From Caballeronia concitans (GTDB lineage: Bacteria > Pseudomonadota > Gammaproteobacteria > Burkholderiales > Burkholderiaceae), in the NCBI RefSeq assembly GCF_001544615.1, contig NZ_FCNV02000017.1, positions 29,690 to 93,689 on the forward strand: 64,000 bases of DNA, read 5' to 3'. Below the pieces are notes generated by a model. The model searched no databases. It was not told the origin of the DNA and saw only the letters and a list, made by a program, of their open reading frames with translations. The position numbers were made by a program, and so were the translations under genes. Positions 38,075 to 47,882 of this stretch are shown here, piece by piece; the stretch's first letter is position 1, and every line of letters begins with the position of its first letter.

Positions 38075-40672
38075 TCAATGCACCACGCGATCGAACACGA
38101 ACTCGCCTTCGCGCACATCGACCGGAATGACATCCTTCGGTCCAAAGCGCCCTGCGAGAATCAGCTTGGCGACCGGATTTTCGATCTCCTGCTGAATCGC
38201 GCGCTTCAACGGCCGCGCGCCGAACACGGGATCGTAGCCGACCTTGCCGATCTGCTCCAACGCTGCATCCGACACATCGAGCTGCATGTCGAGCTTCGCG
38301 AGCCGGTCGTGCAGACGCTGCAACTGAATCTTCGCGATCGATTCGATATTCGCGCGATCGAGCGAATGGAACACGACCACGTCGTCGATACGATTCAGGA
38401 ACTCGGGCCGGAAATGGAGCTTCACTTCTTCCCAGACCGCGTCCTTCACCTTCTCGTGCGGCTCGTCGACCATGCTCTGAATCACGTGCGAGCCGAGGTT
38501 CGACGTCATCACGATCACCGTGTTCTTGAAGTCCACGGTGCGGCCTTGTCCGTCCGTCATGCGGCCGTCGTCCAGCACTTGCAGCAGCACGTTGAACACG
38601 TCCGGATGCGCCTTCTCGATCTCATCGAGCAGAATCACGCTATACGGCTTGCGACGCACCGCTTCAGTCAGATAACCGCCTTCCTCGTAGCCGACGTATC
38701 CCGGCGGCGCGCCGATCAGCCGCGCGACGCTGTGCTTCTCCATGAACTCGCTCATGTCGATGCGGATGAGATGGTCTTCCGAATCGAACAGGAACGCCGC
38801 GAGCGCCTTGCACAGTTCCGTCTTGCCGACGCCCGTCGGCCCGAGGAACAGGAACGAGCCATACGGACGGTTCGGATCGGAGAGACCGGCGCGCGAACGG
38901 CGGATGGCATCCGCCACGGCGCCGATCGCTTCGTCCTGACCGACGACACGCTCATGCAGCTTGCTCTCGATCTGCAACAGCTTTTCGCGTTCGCCCTGCA
39001 TCATGCGCGACACCGGAATGCCCGTCGAACGCGACACCACTTCCGCGATTTCCTCTGCGCCCACTTGCGTGCGCAACAGACGCGGACGCGTCGGATTGTT
39101 CTGCTCCTGCGATTCCGCCTGCGTCACTTGCTTGAGCCGCGCTTCGAGCTCCGGCAGCTTGCCGTATTGCAGTTCGGCGACCTTCTCCAGCTTGCCTTCG
39201 CGCTGCAGACGCGCAATGTCGGCGCGCACTTTCTCGATCTCTTCCTTCAGTTGCGCGCTGCCCTGCACCGCGGCCTTCTCGGCGGTCCAGATTTCCTCGA
39301 GATCGGAATACTCGCGGTTCAAGCGCTCGATTTCCTCTTCGATGAGTTGCAGCCGTTTCTGCGACGCCTCGTCTTTCTCCTTCTTCACGGCCTCGCGCTC
39401 GATCTTCAGCTGGATGGTCCGTCGCTCCAGCTTGTCCATCTCTTCGGGCTTCGAATCGATTTCCATCTTGATGCGCGACGCCGCTTCGTCGATCAGATCG
39501 ATGGCCTTGTCCGGCAAGAAGCGGTCCGTGATATAGCGATGCGACAGTTCCGCCGCCGCGACGATCGCCGGATCGGTGATCTCGACGCCGTGGTGCAACT
39601 CGTACTTTTCCTGCAAGCCGCGCAAAATCGCGATGGTCGCTTCGACCGACGGTTCATCGACCAGCACCTTCTGGAAACGACGCTCCAGCGCCGCGTCCTT
39701 CTCGATGTACTTGCGGTATTCGTCGAGCGTGGTCGCGCCGATGCAATGCAGCTCGCCGCGCGAGAGCGCCGGCTTCAGCATGTTGCCCGCGTCCATCGCG
39801 CCTTCGGCCTTGCCCGCGCCGACCATGGTGTGAATTTCGTCGATGAAGACGATGGTCTGCCCTTCGTCCTTCGCGATGTCGTTCAGCACGGCCTTCAGGC
39901 GCTCCTCGAACTCGCCGCGATATTTCGCACCCGCGAGCAGCGCCGCCATGTCGAGCGAGAGCACGCGCTTGCCCTTGAGCGTTTCCGGCACTTCGCCGTT
40001 GACGATGCGTTGCGCGAGGCCCTCGACGATCGCCGTCTTGCCCACGCCCGGCTCGCCGATCAGCACCGGATTGTTCTTCGTGCGGCGTTGCAGGATCTGG
40101 ATCGAGCGGCGAATTTCGTCGTCGCGGCCAATGACCGGATCGAGCTTGCCCGCGCGCGCACGCTCGGTCAGATCGACGGTGTATTTCTTGAGCGCCTCGC
40201 GCTGGCTTTCGGCGTCCTGGCTATTGACCTGCGCGCCGCCGCGCACGGCGTTGATCGCGGCTTCCAGCGCACGGCGCGTGAGCCCGTGCTGCTTCGCGAT
40301 GCGGCCGGCTTCGCCTTTATCGTCGGCGACGGCCAGCAGGAACATTTCGCTCGCGATGTACGTGTCGTTGAGCTTCTGCGCTTCCTTGTCGGCGTTGTTG
40401 AGCAGGCCCGCGAGTTCGCGGCTGATCTGCACGTTGCCATCAGTGCCCTGCACTTGCGGCAGACGGCCGATCGCCTCGTTGACCGCCGCCTGCAGCGCCT
40501 GAACCTGCACGCCCGCATGCGACAGCAGCGAGCGCGCGGAGCCGTCGCGCTGCGCGATCAGCGCGGACAGCAGATGCACCGGCTCGATGTATTGATTGTC
40601 GTTGCCAACCGCCAGGCTCTGCGCGTCGGACAGTGCTTCCTGAAACTTGGTTGTGAGTTTGTCGATTCTCAT
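38075..40672 (-). CDS. clpB: ATP-dependent disaggregase ClpB
   Basis: Hexameric AAA+ chaperone that, with DnaK, dissolves heat-induced aggregates. The order is an N-terminal Clp repeat domain, first AAA+ domain with Walker [16 protein letters not shown], a long coiled-coil middle domain (about residues 400-530, rich in Glu/Lys/Arg), and second AAA+ domain with [15 protein letters not shown]. The 865-residue length is standard. A sigma-32-type promoter lies upstream, consistent with heat-shock control. Confidence 0.98.
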   Translation of the reverse strand: MRIDKLTTKFQEALSDAQSLAVGNDNQYIEPVHLLSALIAQRDGSARSLLSHAGVQVQALQAAVNEAIGRLPQVQGTDGNVQISRELAGLLNNADKEAQKLNDTYIASEMFLLAVADDKGEAGRIAKQHGLTRRALEAAINAVRGGAQVNSQDAESQREALKKYTVDLTERARAGKLDPVIGRDDEIRRSIQILQRRTKNNPVLIGEPGVGKTAIVEGLAQRIVNGEVPETLKGKRVLSLDMAALLAGAKYRGEFEERLKAVLNDIAKDEGQTIVFIDEIHTMVGAGKAEGAMDAGNMLKPALSRGELHCIGATTLDEYRKYIEKDAALERRFQKVLVDEPSVEATIAILRGLQEKYELHHGVEITDPAIVAAAELSHRYITDRFLPDKAIDLIDEAASRIKMEIDSKPEEMDKLERRTIQLKIEREAVKKEKDEASQKRLQLIEEEIERLNREYSDLEEIWTAEKAAVQGSAQLKEEIEKVRADIARLQREGKLEKVAELQYGKLPELEARLKQVTQAESQEQNNPTRPRLLRTQVGAEEIAEVVSRSTGIPVSRMMQGEREKLLQIESKLHERVVGQDEAIGAVADAIRRSRAGLSDPNRPYGSFLFLGPTGVGKTELCKALAAFLFDSEDHLIRIDMSEFMEKHSVARLIGAPPGYVGYEEGGYLTEAVRRKPYSVILLDEIEKAHPDVFNVLLQVLDDGRMTDGQGRTVDFKNTVIVMTSNLGSHVIQSMVDEPHEKVKDAVWEEVKLHFRPEFLNRIDDVVVFHSLDRANIESIAKIQLQRLHDRLAKLDMQLDVSDAALEQIGKVGYDPVFGARPLKRAIQQEIENPVAKLILAGRFGPKDVIPVDVREGEFVFDRVVH

Positions 40673-40703
40673 TTTTGCAAAGCTCCAATTCTGAATACGA
40701 CCA

Positions 40704-40731
40704 AAATGAGGCGGTTTTGGCCGCTTTCAAG
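40704..40731 (-). promoter_or_regulatory. Sigma-32 (heat-shock) promoter of clpB
   Basis: On the minus strand CTTGAA, a 14-bp spacer and CCTCATTT match the sigma-32 consensus CTTGAA / CCCCATNT closely, 32 bp before the clpB start. Confidence 0.85.
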
Positions 40732-40839
40732 CATGGTTTCGCTCGCTATGTGCATTTTTTGAAGCGAGCGGGCGCGCGAGCGGCGCTCTCGAAGGACAGC
40801 GATGTTCGGCTTTCGTTCAATGGCGCGGCGTGCCGCGCT

Positions 40840-41340
40840 TCAGGACGAGCCATCCGGCGATACCGCCGCCATCGACGGCGAACGCGGCGAAGGCGCCATG
40901 CCGGCGACGCCGAGCAGCCGCGCGAGTTCGTTTGCCGGCTCCGACAGTTCGGCGACCGTGTGTTTGTCGAGTTCGGCGAGAAAGGCATCGCGCGCGGCGG
41001 CGATCACGCCCCGCAGCCGGCAGACCGGCTGGATCACGCAATGACGATCGTCCGCGCCGCCCGCGAAGCAGCCGACGATCGCAAAGTCGCTCTCCGTCCT
41101 GCGCACGATGTCGCCGATGGTCAGCGCGCGCGTGCGGTCCGCGAGGCGCAGGCCACCGTGCCGACCGCGCACGGTCTCCACCCAGCCCAGGTCTCCGAGT
41201 TGCTGAACGATCTTCATCAGGTGGTTCTTCGAGATGCCGTAGGCGTCCGAGATTTCCTGGATCGTCGAGAGGCCGGCCGGGCGCACCGAAAGATAGAGCA
41301 GGACGCGCAACGAATAGTCGGTGTAGTCGGTCAGTCGCAT
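40840..41340 (-). CDS. nsrR: Rrf2-family nitric-oxide-sensing repressor NsrR
   Basis: A 166-residue iron-sulphur regulator. The winged helix-turn-helix occupies the N-terminal 80 residues (STIQEISDAYGISKNHLMKIVQQL). The cluster cysteines are C91, C101 and C107, matching the three-cysteine pattern of NsrR though with nine residues between the first two (five to six in E. coli or Streptomyces). NO destroys the cluster and releases target promoters. It is divergent from a truncated haemoglobin gene, a typical NsrR target, 273 bp away. Confidence 0.87.
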   Translation of the reverse strand: MRLTDYTDYSLRVLLYLSVRPAGLSTIQEISDAYGISKNHLMKIVQQLGDLGWVETVRGRHGGLRLADRTRALTIGDIVRRTESDFAIVGCFAGGADDRHCVIQPVCRLRGVIAAARDAFLAELDKHTVAELSEPANELARLLGVAGMAPSPRSPSMAAVSPDGSS

Positions 41341-41512
41341 GGTGCCGCACGATGAGTTTGAGCGCAGGTGCGCATGCATGACGGCGAGGCGCCGCGCTGC
41401 GGAGAGCGACGCCGGTGCGGCAAAAAAGCCGCGTGATACCGTAGGGCGATGGCCCCGCCCCGGCGACGCAAGGTCTACTATCCGCACGCGGCCCGCGAGA
41501 CGCGGCATCAGC

Positions 41513-41545
41513 TTGACGAAACAAGCATTCTGCGCCAAATAAGTG
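41513..41545 (+). promoter_or_regulatory. Candidate promoter and NsrR-like site of the truncated haemoglobin gene
   Basis: TTGACG at 41513 is followed 16 bp later by CCAAAT, a weak -10. AAGCATT-n7-AAATAAG between and over these boxes partly resembles the AT-rich NsrR palindrome. The match is imperfect; this is an inference from context. Confidence 0.25.
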
Positions 41546-41613
41546 CCCGTCGTCAGCCAATGCCTCGCGCGCCTGCACTTTTTTTCGACGCCAGCCTGAT
41601 CGCTTTTCTTGCC

Positions 41614-42156
41614 ATGAACCACGACCCATCCACCGCCGCCGTCACCCGCGAGCGCGAACCGACCGAAACCAACGTGCGAGCGCTCGTCGAAGCGTTCTAC
41701 CGCCGCGTGGACGACGATCCCCTGCTCGGCCCGATCTTCGCCCGCGAACTGACGGGGCGCTGGGACGAGCATCTGGCGAAAATGACGACCTTCTGGTCGA
41801 GCCTCGTGCTCGGCTCGAAGCAGTATCGGGGGAACGTGCAGGAGGCGCATCGGCCGCTGGAAGGCATCGAGCCGCGCCACTTCGCGCGCTGGCTGTCGCT
41901 GTTCCTGAACACGGTCGAAGCGCGCTACGAACCGGCGGCTGCGGTGCAGTTCATGGAACCGGCGCTGCGCATCGCGCAGAGTCTGCAGTTGAGCAAGTTC
42001 GGCTGGGACTACCGGATTCCCGCCGAACAGGAAGCCTTGCTCGCGGCGCTCAAGCGGCAGCGCACCGGCGACGAGCCGGAACCGCGCTTTCCGGAACGGC
42101 CCGCCGCCGAGCCGTTTCCGGCGAAGTTCGTCGGCAAGCCCGTCGACGAGCGATGA
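41614..42156 (+). CDS. Group III truncated haemoglobin
   Basis: A 180-residue protein whose first 135 residues match group III (trHbP) globins. The proximal haem histidine is H79 in EAHRPL, preceded by the FWSSLVLGSKQYRGN pattern characteristic of this group. About 40 extra residues form a charged tail. Such globins bind O2 or NO, and in other bacteria are linked to microaerobic growth and NO stress. The start was set at MNHDPSTAAV; 55 upstream codons in frame are not conserved-looking. It is divergent from nsrR, which supports a role in NO handling. Confidence 0.88.
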   Translation: MNHDPSTAAVTREREPTETNVRALVEAFYRRVDDDPLLGPIFARELTGRWDEHLAKMTTFWSSLVLGSKQYRGNVQEAHRPLEGIEPRHFARWLSLFLNTVEARYEPAAAVQFMEPALRIAQSLQLSKFGWDYRIPAEQEALLAALKRQRTGDEPEPRFPERPAAEPFPAKFVGKPVDER

Positions 42157-42160
42157 GACG

Positions 42161-42634
42161 TCAGCTGTCCGGCGTCGTCCAGCGCGCGAGCGCGGCGTCG
42201 TCGGATTCGCGGGCATCGACCCAGCGCTCGCCGCGTTCGGTCTTTTCCTTCTTCCAGAACGGCGCCTGCGTCTTGAGGTAATCCATCACGAAGGCACACG
42301 ATTCGAACGCCTCCGCGCGATGCATCGCCGTCGTCGCGACGAGCACGATCTGATCGAGCGGCTTGAGTTTCCCCACGCGATGCACGATCAGCACATCCGA
42401 TCCCGGCCACCGCTCGCGCGCCTGGTCCGCGATGCCTTCGAGCGACTTCTCCGTCATGCCCGGATAGTGCTCCAGCTCCATCGTTTCGATGGCGCTGCCT
42501 TCGTTCAGATCGCGCACCGTGCCGATGAAACACGCCACCGCGCCGACCTTCGGGTTGTCGGCGCGCAGCGCGGCGACTTCGGCGCTCAGGTCGAAATCAG
42601 CTTCCTGCACGCGGACTTTCGCAAACGTCGTCAT
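42161..42634 (-). CDS. moaE: Molybdopterin synthase catalytic subunit MoaE
   Basis: The large subunit that converts precursor Z into molybdopterin with sulphur from MoaD. The 157-residue sequence has the GAVACFIGTVRD start region, the HRVGKLKPLDQIVLV strand, and the lysine-rich active-site segment FWKKEKTE. Its start is one base after the moaD stop region (TGA/ATG spacing of one base), so it is the last gene of moeA-moaD-moaE. Confidence 0.95.
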   Translation of the reverse strand: MTTFAKVRVQEADFDLSAEVAALRADNPKVGAVACFIGTVRDLNEGSAIETMELEHYPGMTEKSLEGIADQARERWPGSDVLIVHRVGKLKPLDQIVLVATTAMHRAEAFESCAFVMDYLKTQAPFWKKEKTERGERWVDARESDDAALARWTTPDS

Positions 42635-42635
42635 G

Positions 42636-42893
42636 TCAGCCGCCCGTGACCGGCGGAAAGAACGCGACTTCGCAGCCCTCGGTGATGCGCTGCGACGCGT
42701 TCGTCATCACGTGATTGCACGCCATGCGCAGCGCGCGGCCTTCCGCGAGCGTTTCGGCCCACACGCCGCCGCGCATGCGCAGCCAGGCGCGCACGTCGCC
42801 GACATTGACGACCGTGTCGGGCACGCTCACCGTCTCGTTCGCGACGCCCAGCGCCTCGCGCACGCTCGCAAAAAATCTCAGTTCCACTTTCAT
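42636..42893 (-). CDS. moaD: Molybdopterin synthase sulphur carrier subunit MoaD
   Basis: An 85-residue ubiquitin-like sulphur carrier ending in the required Gly-Gly (PPVTGG), which is thiocarboxylated by MoeB. Start MKVELRFFASVREALG is the family start. It is encoded 11 bp after moeA and directly before moaE. Confidence 0.95.
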   Translation of the reverse strand: MKVELRFFASVREALGVANETVSVPDTVVNVGDVRAWLRMRGGVWAETLAEGRALRMACNHVMTNASQRITEGCEVAFFPPVTGG

Positions 42894-42904
42894 TGCACGC
42901 TTCC

Positions 42905-44173
42905 TTACCGCATCAATTCTGAAAAAGGGATGAAACGCACCAGCTCGCCCGCGCTGATTGCGTGATTCGGCGGATTGTCGATGAGTCCGTCGCCCCAAAC
43001 CGTCGATGTCAACACCGCCGAACTCTGGTTAGGGAAAAGGTCGAGACCGCCCGAGTCGTTCACGCGCGCGCGCAGGAATTCGTTGCGGCGATCGCCTTTT
43101 TTCTGCGTGAAGTCGGCGCGCACGGTGTAGACGCGCGGCGCGACGTGTTCGACGCCCGCGAGCCGCGAAATGAACGGTCGCACGAAAAGCAGGAACGTGC
43201 AGAAGCTCGATACCGGATTACCCGGCAAGCCGATGAAATACGCTTCCCCCGATTCGCTCTCGCCCGCGCGCCGCACCGCGCCGAACGCGAGCGGCTTGCC
43301 GGGCTTCATCGCGATCTGCCACATCGAGATGCGCCCCTCCGCTTCGACGGCCGGCTTCACGTGATCCTCCTCGCCCACCGAAACGCCGCCGCACGTCAGG
43401 ATCAGATCGTGTTCGAGCGCCGCGCGGCGCAAGGTATCGCGGGTGGCGTCGAGCCGGTCGGGGACGATGCCGAAATCCGTCACGTCGCAGCCGAGCTTCG
43501 CGAGCAGCGCACGCAGCGTGAAGCGGTTCGAGTTGTAGATCGCGCCGGGTGCGAGCGGCTCGCCGGGCATCCGCAGTTCGTCGCCGGTGAAGAAGATCGC
43601 GACGCGCACCGGGCGCACGACGTCCAGCGACGCGCATCCGACCGATGCCGCGAGCCCCAGCGCCTGCGGCGAGAGACGCGTGCCGGCCGGCAGGATGACC
43701 GAGCCGCGTTCGATGTCCGCGCCCTGCCGCGTGATCCATTCGCCCCCGGCGGGCGGCTGCGTGAACGCGACGGCGCCGTCGTCGGACACGCGCGCCATTT
43801 CCTGCATGACGACGGCGTCCGCGCCCGGCGGCACCGTCGCGCCCGTGAAGATGCGCGCCGCCGTGCCCGCCGCGAGCGGTTCCGCCGTGTGGCCCGCCGG
43901 CACGCGCTGCGACACCGGCAGCGCGACGGGCGTAGCGTCGGTGGCGGCGGCGAGATCGGCGGCGCGGACCGCGTAGCCGTCCATCGAGCTGGTGTGCATC
44001 GGCGGGACGTCGAGCGGAGAAACCACGTCGGCGGCGAGCACGCGGCCGAGCGCATCGAGCGTGTCGATGCGCTCGACGCCATCCACCCGGCGCGCGGCGT
44101 CGAGCAGAAGGCCGAGCGCTTCGGCGGTGGCGAGCATCGGAGGACGGGAGGAACCGGCGGGCTGTGATGACAT
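42905..44173 (-). CDS. moeA: Molybdopterin molybdotransferase MoeA
   Basis: Inserts molybdate into adenylated molybdopterin. The 422-residue protein has the N-terminal MoeA domains (PPMHTSSMDGYAVRAADL, where the SMDGYA aspartate is catalytic), the ARIFTGATVPPGADAVVMQE segment, the MoCF domain with GGVSVGEEDHV and GLPGNPVSSF, and the C-terminal beta domain. The start at MSSQPAGSSR was used; 18 upstream codons are basic and not part of the family. First gene of the moeA-moaD-moaE group. Confidence 0.96.
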   Translation of the reverse strand: MSSQPAGSSRPPMLATAEALGLLLDAARRVDGVERIDTLDALGRVLAADVVSPLDVPPMHTSSMDGYAVRAADLAAATDATPVALPVSQRVPAGHTAEPLAAGTAARIFTGATVPPGADAVVMQEMARVSDDGAVAFTQPPAGGEWITRQGADIERGSVILPAGTRLSPQALGLAASVGCASLDVVRPVRVAIFFTGDELRMPGEPLAPGAIYNSNRFTLRALLAKLGCDVTDFGIVPDRLDATRDTLRRAALEHDLILTCGGVSVGEEDHVKPAVEAEGRISMWQIAMKPGKPLAFGAVRRAGESESGEAYFIGLPGNPVSSFCTFLLFVRPFISRLAGVEHVAPRVYTVRADFTQKKGDRRNEFLRARVNDSGGLDLFPNQSSAVLTSTVWGDGLIDNPPNHAISAGELVRFIPFSELMR

Positions 44174-44395
44174 GGCTTCGCTTGAGGCGCGGCGCGCGCG
44201 TGGAAAGAAACGACGGGTTATAGGCAACCATTGTAACGACTAGCCGCCCTGCTTCACTGCCCGCGCGAACACGCGCTTTGCATCGCGAAAATAAGCGGAA
44301 GACGGCGAAAAACGGCGGAAGCGAACGACCGTCACGCTCCAAGACCGCCCCGCCCCGGTGATACACTCGCACCACACTTCCCGCCATCCATTTCC

Positions 44396-44941
44396 ATGAA
44401 ATTCTGTTCCGTCTGCGGCCATCAGGTCGGTCTGAGCATTCCGCCCGGCGACAACCGCGAGCGCTACGTTTGCGGCAATTGCGACACCGTTCACTATCAG
44501 AATCCGCGCAACGTCGTGGGCACGGTGCCGGTCTGGGACGACAAGGTGCTGCTGTGCCGACGCGCGATCGAGCCGCGCTACGGCTACTGGACGCTGCCCG
44601 CCGGCTTCATGGAAATGGACGAAACGACGAGCGAAGGCGCCGCGCGCGAAACGCTCGAGGAAGCCGGCGCGCGCGTCGAGATTCAGAGCCTCTTCACGCT
44701 GCTCAACGTGCCGCACGTGCATCAGGTGCATCTGTTCTATCTGGCGCGCCTGCTCGATCTCGACGTCGACGCCGGCGAGGAAAGCCTCGAAGTGCGCCTC
44801 TTCGATGAAAGCGAGATTCCGTGGGACGAGATCGCGTTCCCGACGGTCGGACAGACGCTGCGTTTCTTTTTCGCCGACCGCGCCGCCGGCAATTTCACGC
44901 TGCATACGGGCGACATCTTCCGCACGCTGCGCGAAGGCTGA
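44396..44941 (+). CDS. Nudix hydrolase with N-terminal zinc ribbon
   Basis: A 181-residue pyrophosphatase. The N-terminal zinc ribbon has cysteines C4, C7, C26 and C29 (CSVC, CGNC), and the Nudix box lies at [25 protein letters not shown] (given in two parts: [12 protein letters not shown] and [11 protein letters not shown]). This architecture resembles NudC-type NAD(H) or NAD-capped RNA enzymes but lacks the full NudC length; other Nudix proteins with a ribbon have unknown substrates. The stop is 16 bp before aat, so the genes may be co-transcribed. Confidence 0.88.
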   Translation: MKFCSVCGHQVGLSIPPGDNRERYVCGNCDTVHYQNPRNVVGTVPVWDDKVLLCRRAIEPRYGYWTLPAGFMEMDETTSEGAARETLEEAGARVEIQSLFTLLNVPHVHQVHLFYLARLLDLDVDAGEESLEVRLFDESEIPWDEIAFPTVGQTLRFFFADRAAGNFTLHTGDIFRTLREG

Positions 44942-44957
44942 GCCGCGCCCGACGATC

Positions 44958-45698
44958 ATGGTTCCCTGGCTCGCTTCCGACGATCCGTTCCCGCCCGTCG
45001 AGCGCGCGCTCGGCGCATCGAGCGGCGCGCCGGGCCTGCTCGCCGCGAGCGCGGATTTGCTGCCCTCGCGTCTCGTCGATGCTTACGGACGCGGCATCTT
45101 CCCGTGGTACTCGGACGGCCAGCCGGTGCTCTGGTGGAGTCCCGATCCGCGCATGGTGCTCGTGCCGGCGGAGTTCAAGGTGTCGCACTCGCTGAAGAAG
45201 ACGCTGAAGCGCGTGGTGCGCGAGCCGGCATGGGAAGTGCGCGTCGACGACGATTTCCCCGCCGTCATGCGCGCGTGTGCGCAGACGCCGCGCGAAGGCC
45301 AGCGCGGCACGTGGATCACGGCGGATATCGTCGATGCCTATACGTCGCTGCATCGCGCGGGCAAGGCGCACAGCGTGGAAACCTGGCGCGACGGCGTGCG
45401 TGTGGGCGGGCTTTACGGCGTGTCGTTCGGGCGCATGTTCTTCGGCGAATCCATGTTCGCGCACGAGACGGACGCCTCGAAAATCGCGCTGGCCGCGCTC
45501 GTCGCACACTTGCGCCGCCACGAAATAGAGATGATAGACTGCCAGCAAAACACGTCGCATCTGGCGTCGCTGGGCGGCCGCGAGATTCCCCGCCGCGCGT
45601 TCGTCGCGCATCTGCGGCGCGCTGTCGCCGAACCGCCGTTTCCCTGGCGCTTCGACAAATCCGTCCTCGCCGATCTCATCGGCACGTCCGCGCGCTGA
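44958..45698 (+). CDS. aat: Leucyl/phenylalanyl-tRNA-protein transferase
   Basis: Adds Leu or Phe to proteins with N-terminal Lys or Arg, marking them for ClpS/ClpAP. The 246-residue sequence has the family blocks [11 protein letters not shown] near the start and [19 protein letters not shown] and [20 protein letters not shown] near the end. The ATG at 44958 starts [13 protein letters not shown]. It lies next to bpt, the second N-degron transferase. Confidence 0.95.
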   Translation: MVPWLASDDPFPPVERALGASSGAPGLLAASADLLPSRLVDAYGRGIFPWYSDGQPVLWWSPDPRMVLVPAEFKVSHSLKKTLKRVVREPAWEVRVDDDFPAVMRACAQTPREGQRGTWITADIVDAYTSLHRAGKAHSVETWRDGVRVGGLYGVSFGRMFFGESMFAHETDASKIALAALVAHLRRHEIEMIDCQQNTSHLASLGGREIPRRAFVAHLRRAVAEPPFPWRFDKSVLADLIGTSAR

Positions 45699-45821
45699 GC
45701 GCATCGCGGGCGTCAGGCGCAACGCTTGCGACGCAGTACTGACCACATGCACGATCAGCCGGCCTCGTCCGCACGACGCAGGAGCCGGCCACGAGAGACG
45801 ACGCCTGCGAGAGCCGCCAAC

Positions 45822-46649
45822 GTGACACATCCGAACGAGCTGCCGCTGTCACCGCTTTCCGCGCTGCAATTCTATGCAACAGCGCCCTACCCTTGCAGTT
45901 ATCTGGAAGGGCGCGTCGCGCGCTCGCAAGTCGCGACGCCGAGCCATCTCATCAACTCCGACGTCTACACGGAACTCGTCAAGGCCGGCTTCCGGCGCTC
46001 CGGCGTGTTCACCTACCGCCCTTACTGCGACGGCTGCCGCGCGTGCGTGCCGGTGCGCGTGCCGGTCGCGCGCTTCGTGCCGAATCGCGCGCAGCGACGC
46101 GTGTGGAAGCTGCATGGGAATCTCGTCGCGAGCGTCGCGCCGCTTCACTACGACGAAGAGCATTACGCGCTCTACATGCGCTATCAGTCGGCGCGGCACG
46201 CGGGCGGCGGCATGGACCGCGACAGCCGCGACCAGTACGAGCAGTTTCTCTTGCAAAGCCGGATCAACTCGCGGCTCGTCGAATTCCGCGAGCCGGCATC
46301 GCCCGATCAGCCGGATACGCCCGGCACGCTGCGCATGATCAGCATGATCGATATCCTCGGCGACGGCCTCTCGTCGGTGTATACGTTCTTCGAACCGGAC
46401 ATGCCGAAGACGAGCTACGGCACGTTCAACATCCTCTGGCAGATCGAGCAGGCGAAGAGCCTCGACTTGCCGCACGTTTATCTCGGCTACTGGATTCGCG
46501 AAAGCGAAAAGATGGCGTACAAGGCGAATTTCCGGCCGCTCGAAGGGCTGATCGACGGCCACTGGTCGCTGCTCGATCCCGCTTCGACGCTTTCCGCCGG
46601 CACGCTGCCGATGCCCGGACGCATCCACGGGCCGGGCCAGCCAAAATAG
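45822..46649 (+). CDS. bpt: Aspartate/glutamate leucyltransferase (ATE family, Bpt)
   Basis: Transfers Leu to N-terminal Asp or Glu, again targeting proteins to ClpS. The 275-residue length and [17 protein letters not shown] signature fit the family. The GTG at 45822 begins [25 protein letters not shown], the start seen in relatives; an ATG at 45747 would add 25 basic residues. The ribosome binding site before the GTG is weak. Together with aat it forms the complete bacterial leucyl-transfer N-end rule pair in tandem. Confidence 0.9.
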   Translation: MTHPNELPLSPLSALQFYATAPYPCSYLEGRVARSQVATPSHLINSDVYTELVKAGFRRSGVFTYRPYCDGCRACVPVRVPVARFVPNRAQRRVWKLHGNLVASVAPLHYDEEHYALYMRYQSARHAGGGMDRDSRDQYEQFLLQSRINSRLVEFREPASPDQPDTPGTLRMISMIDILGDGLSSVYTFFEPDMPKTSYGTFNILWQIEQAKSLDLPHVYLGYWIRESEKMAYKANFRPLEGLIDGHWSLLDPASTLSAGTLPMPGRIHGPGQPK

Positions 46650-46736
46650 CCGAACGATCGGAAACGGGCCGGCGGCTGCGGCAAAGCCGCTAAAATGGCG
46701 GTCTCGAAAATACGCGCCGTCGCCGGCTTTCACTTC

Positions 46737-47774
46737 GTGTTCAGTTCTCTTTACCCGCTCGCGCGCTCGCATCTCTTCCGCATGGACGCGGAAGACGCGC
46801 ATCACCTGACGCTTCGCATGCTGGGCGCAGCCGGGCGCACCGGCCTCGCCGGCATGCTCGCCAAACGCGGCCCCGACTCGCCGCGCACGGTGATGGGCCT
46901 CACGTTCCGCAATCCGGTCGGCCTCGCGGCGGGTCTCGACAAGGACGGCGCGTGCATCGACGGCCTCGCGGCGCTCGGCTTCGGCTTCATCGAAGTGGGC
47001 ACGGTCACGCCGCGCGCGCAAGCAGGCAATCCGCGCCCGCGCATCTTCCGGCTGCCGGAAGCGGGCGCGCTCATCAACCGGATGGGCTTCAACAACGGCG
47101 GCGTCGACCAGTTCGTCGCGAACGTGCAGGCCGCGCGCTATCGCGGCGTGCTCGGGCTCAATATCGGCAAGAACGCGGATACGCCCATCGAGCGCGCCGC
47201 CGAAGACTATCTCTATTGCCTCGAACGCGTGTATCCGTTCGCGAGCTACGTGACGATCAACATTTCGTCGCCGAACACGAAGAATCTGCGCCAGTTGCAA
47301 GGCGCGGGCGAACTCGACGCCCTGCTCGGCGCGCTCAAGGACAAGCAGCAGCGCCTGTCCGACCTGCACGGCAAGCTCGTGCCGCTCGCGCTCAAGATCG
47401 CGCCCGATCTCGACGACGAGCAGATCAAGTCGATTGCCGGCACGCTGCTGGCTCACCGTATCGATGGCGTGATCGCCACCAACACGACGCTCTCGCGCAC
47501 CGCGGTCGCCGGCATGCCGCACGGCGACGAAGCGGGCGGCCTGTCGGGGCGGCCGGTCTTCGACGCATCGAACGAGGTGATCCGCAAGCTGCGCGCGGAA
47601 GTGGGCGCGGACGTGCCGATCATCGGCGTGGGCGGCATTTTCTCGGGCGCGGATGCGCGCGCGAAGCTCGCGGCGGGCGCATCGCTCGTGCAGATTTATA
47701 CGGGACTGATTTATCGCGGGCCGTCGCTCGTCACGGAATGCGTCGAGGCGCTCGCACAAGGAATATCGACATAA
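46737..47774 (+). CDS. pyrD: Dihydroorotate dehydrogenase (quinone), class 2
   Basis: FMN enzyme of pyrimidine synthesis that passes electrons from dihydroorotate to quinone at the inner membrane. Class 2 hallmarks are the N-terminal amphipathic region ([13 protein letters not shown]), [14 protein letters not shown], the catalytic serine in NISSPNT and [12 protein letters not shown]. The GTG at 46737 gives 345 residues, the usual length; the frame is open to an ATG at 46695, which would add 14 residues. Confidence 0.95.
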   Translation: MFSSLYPLARSHLFRMDAEDAHHLTLRMLGAAGRTGLAGMLAKRGPDSPRTVMGLTFRNPVGLAAGLDKDGACIDGLAALGFGFIEVGTVTPRAQAGNPRPRIFRLPEAGALINRMGFNNGGVDQFVANVQAARYRGVLGLNIGKNADTPIERAAEDYLYCLERVYPFASYVTINISSPNTKNLRQLQGAGELDALLGALKDKQQRLSDLHGKLVPLALKIAPDLDDEQIKSIAGTLLAHRIDGVIATNTTLSRTAVAGMPHGDEAGGLSGRPVFDASNEVIRKLRAEVGADVPIIGVGGIFSGADARAKLAAGASLVQIYTGLIYRGPSLVTECVEALAQGIST

Positions 47775-47882
47775 GCAAACGATATGACGCGCGGCTTGCC
47801 TTTTCTCTATGATGCCGCACCTATCGGGCGTGCCGCGCACACGAACGGCGCGCCCCTAGCCCACACCAGGAAAAACAACACG

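Noticed and set aside
37931-40762. 943-codon open frame antisense to clpB
   Set aside because: ClpB on the other strand is certain; the antisense product is Arg/His/Leu rich, has no family hallmark, and such shadows are normal in high-GC genes with strong codon bias.
41341-41613. Firm NsrR operator
   Set aside because: Only partial matches to the AT-rich palindrome are visible, so it is listed as a low-confidence candidate.
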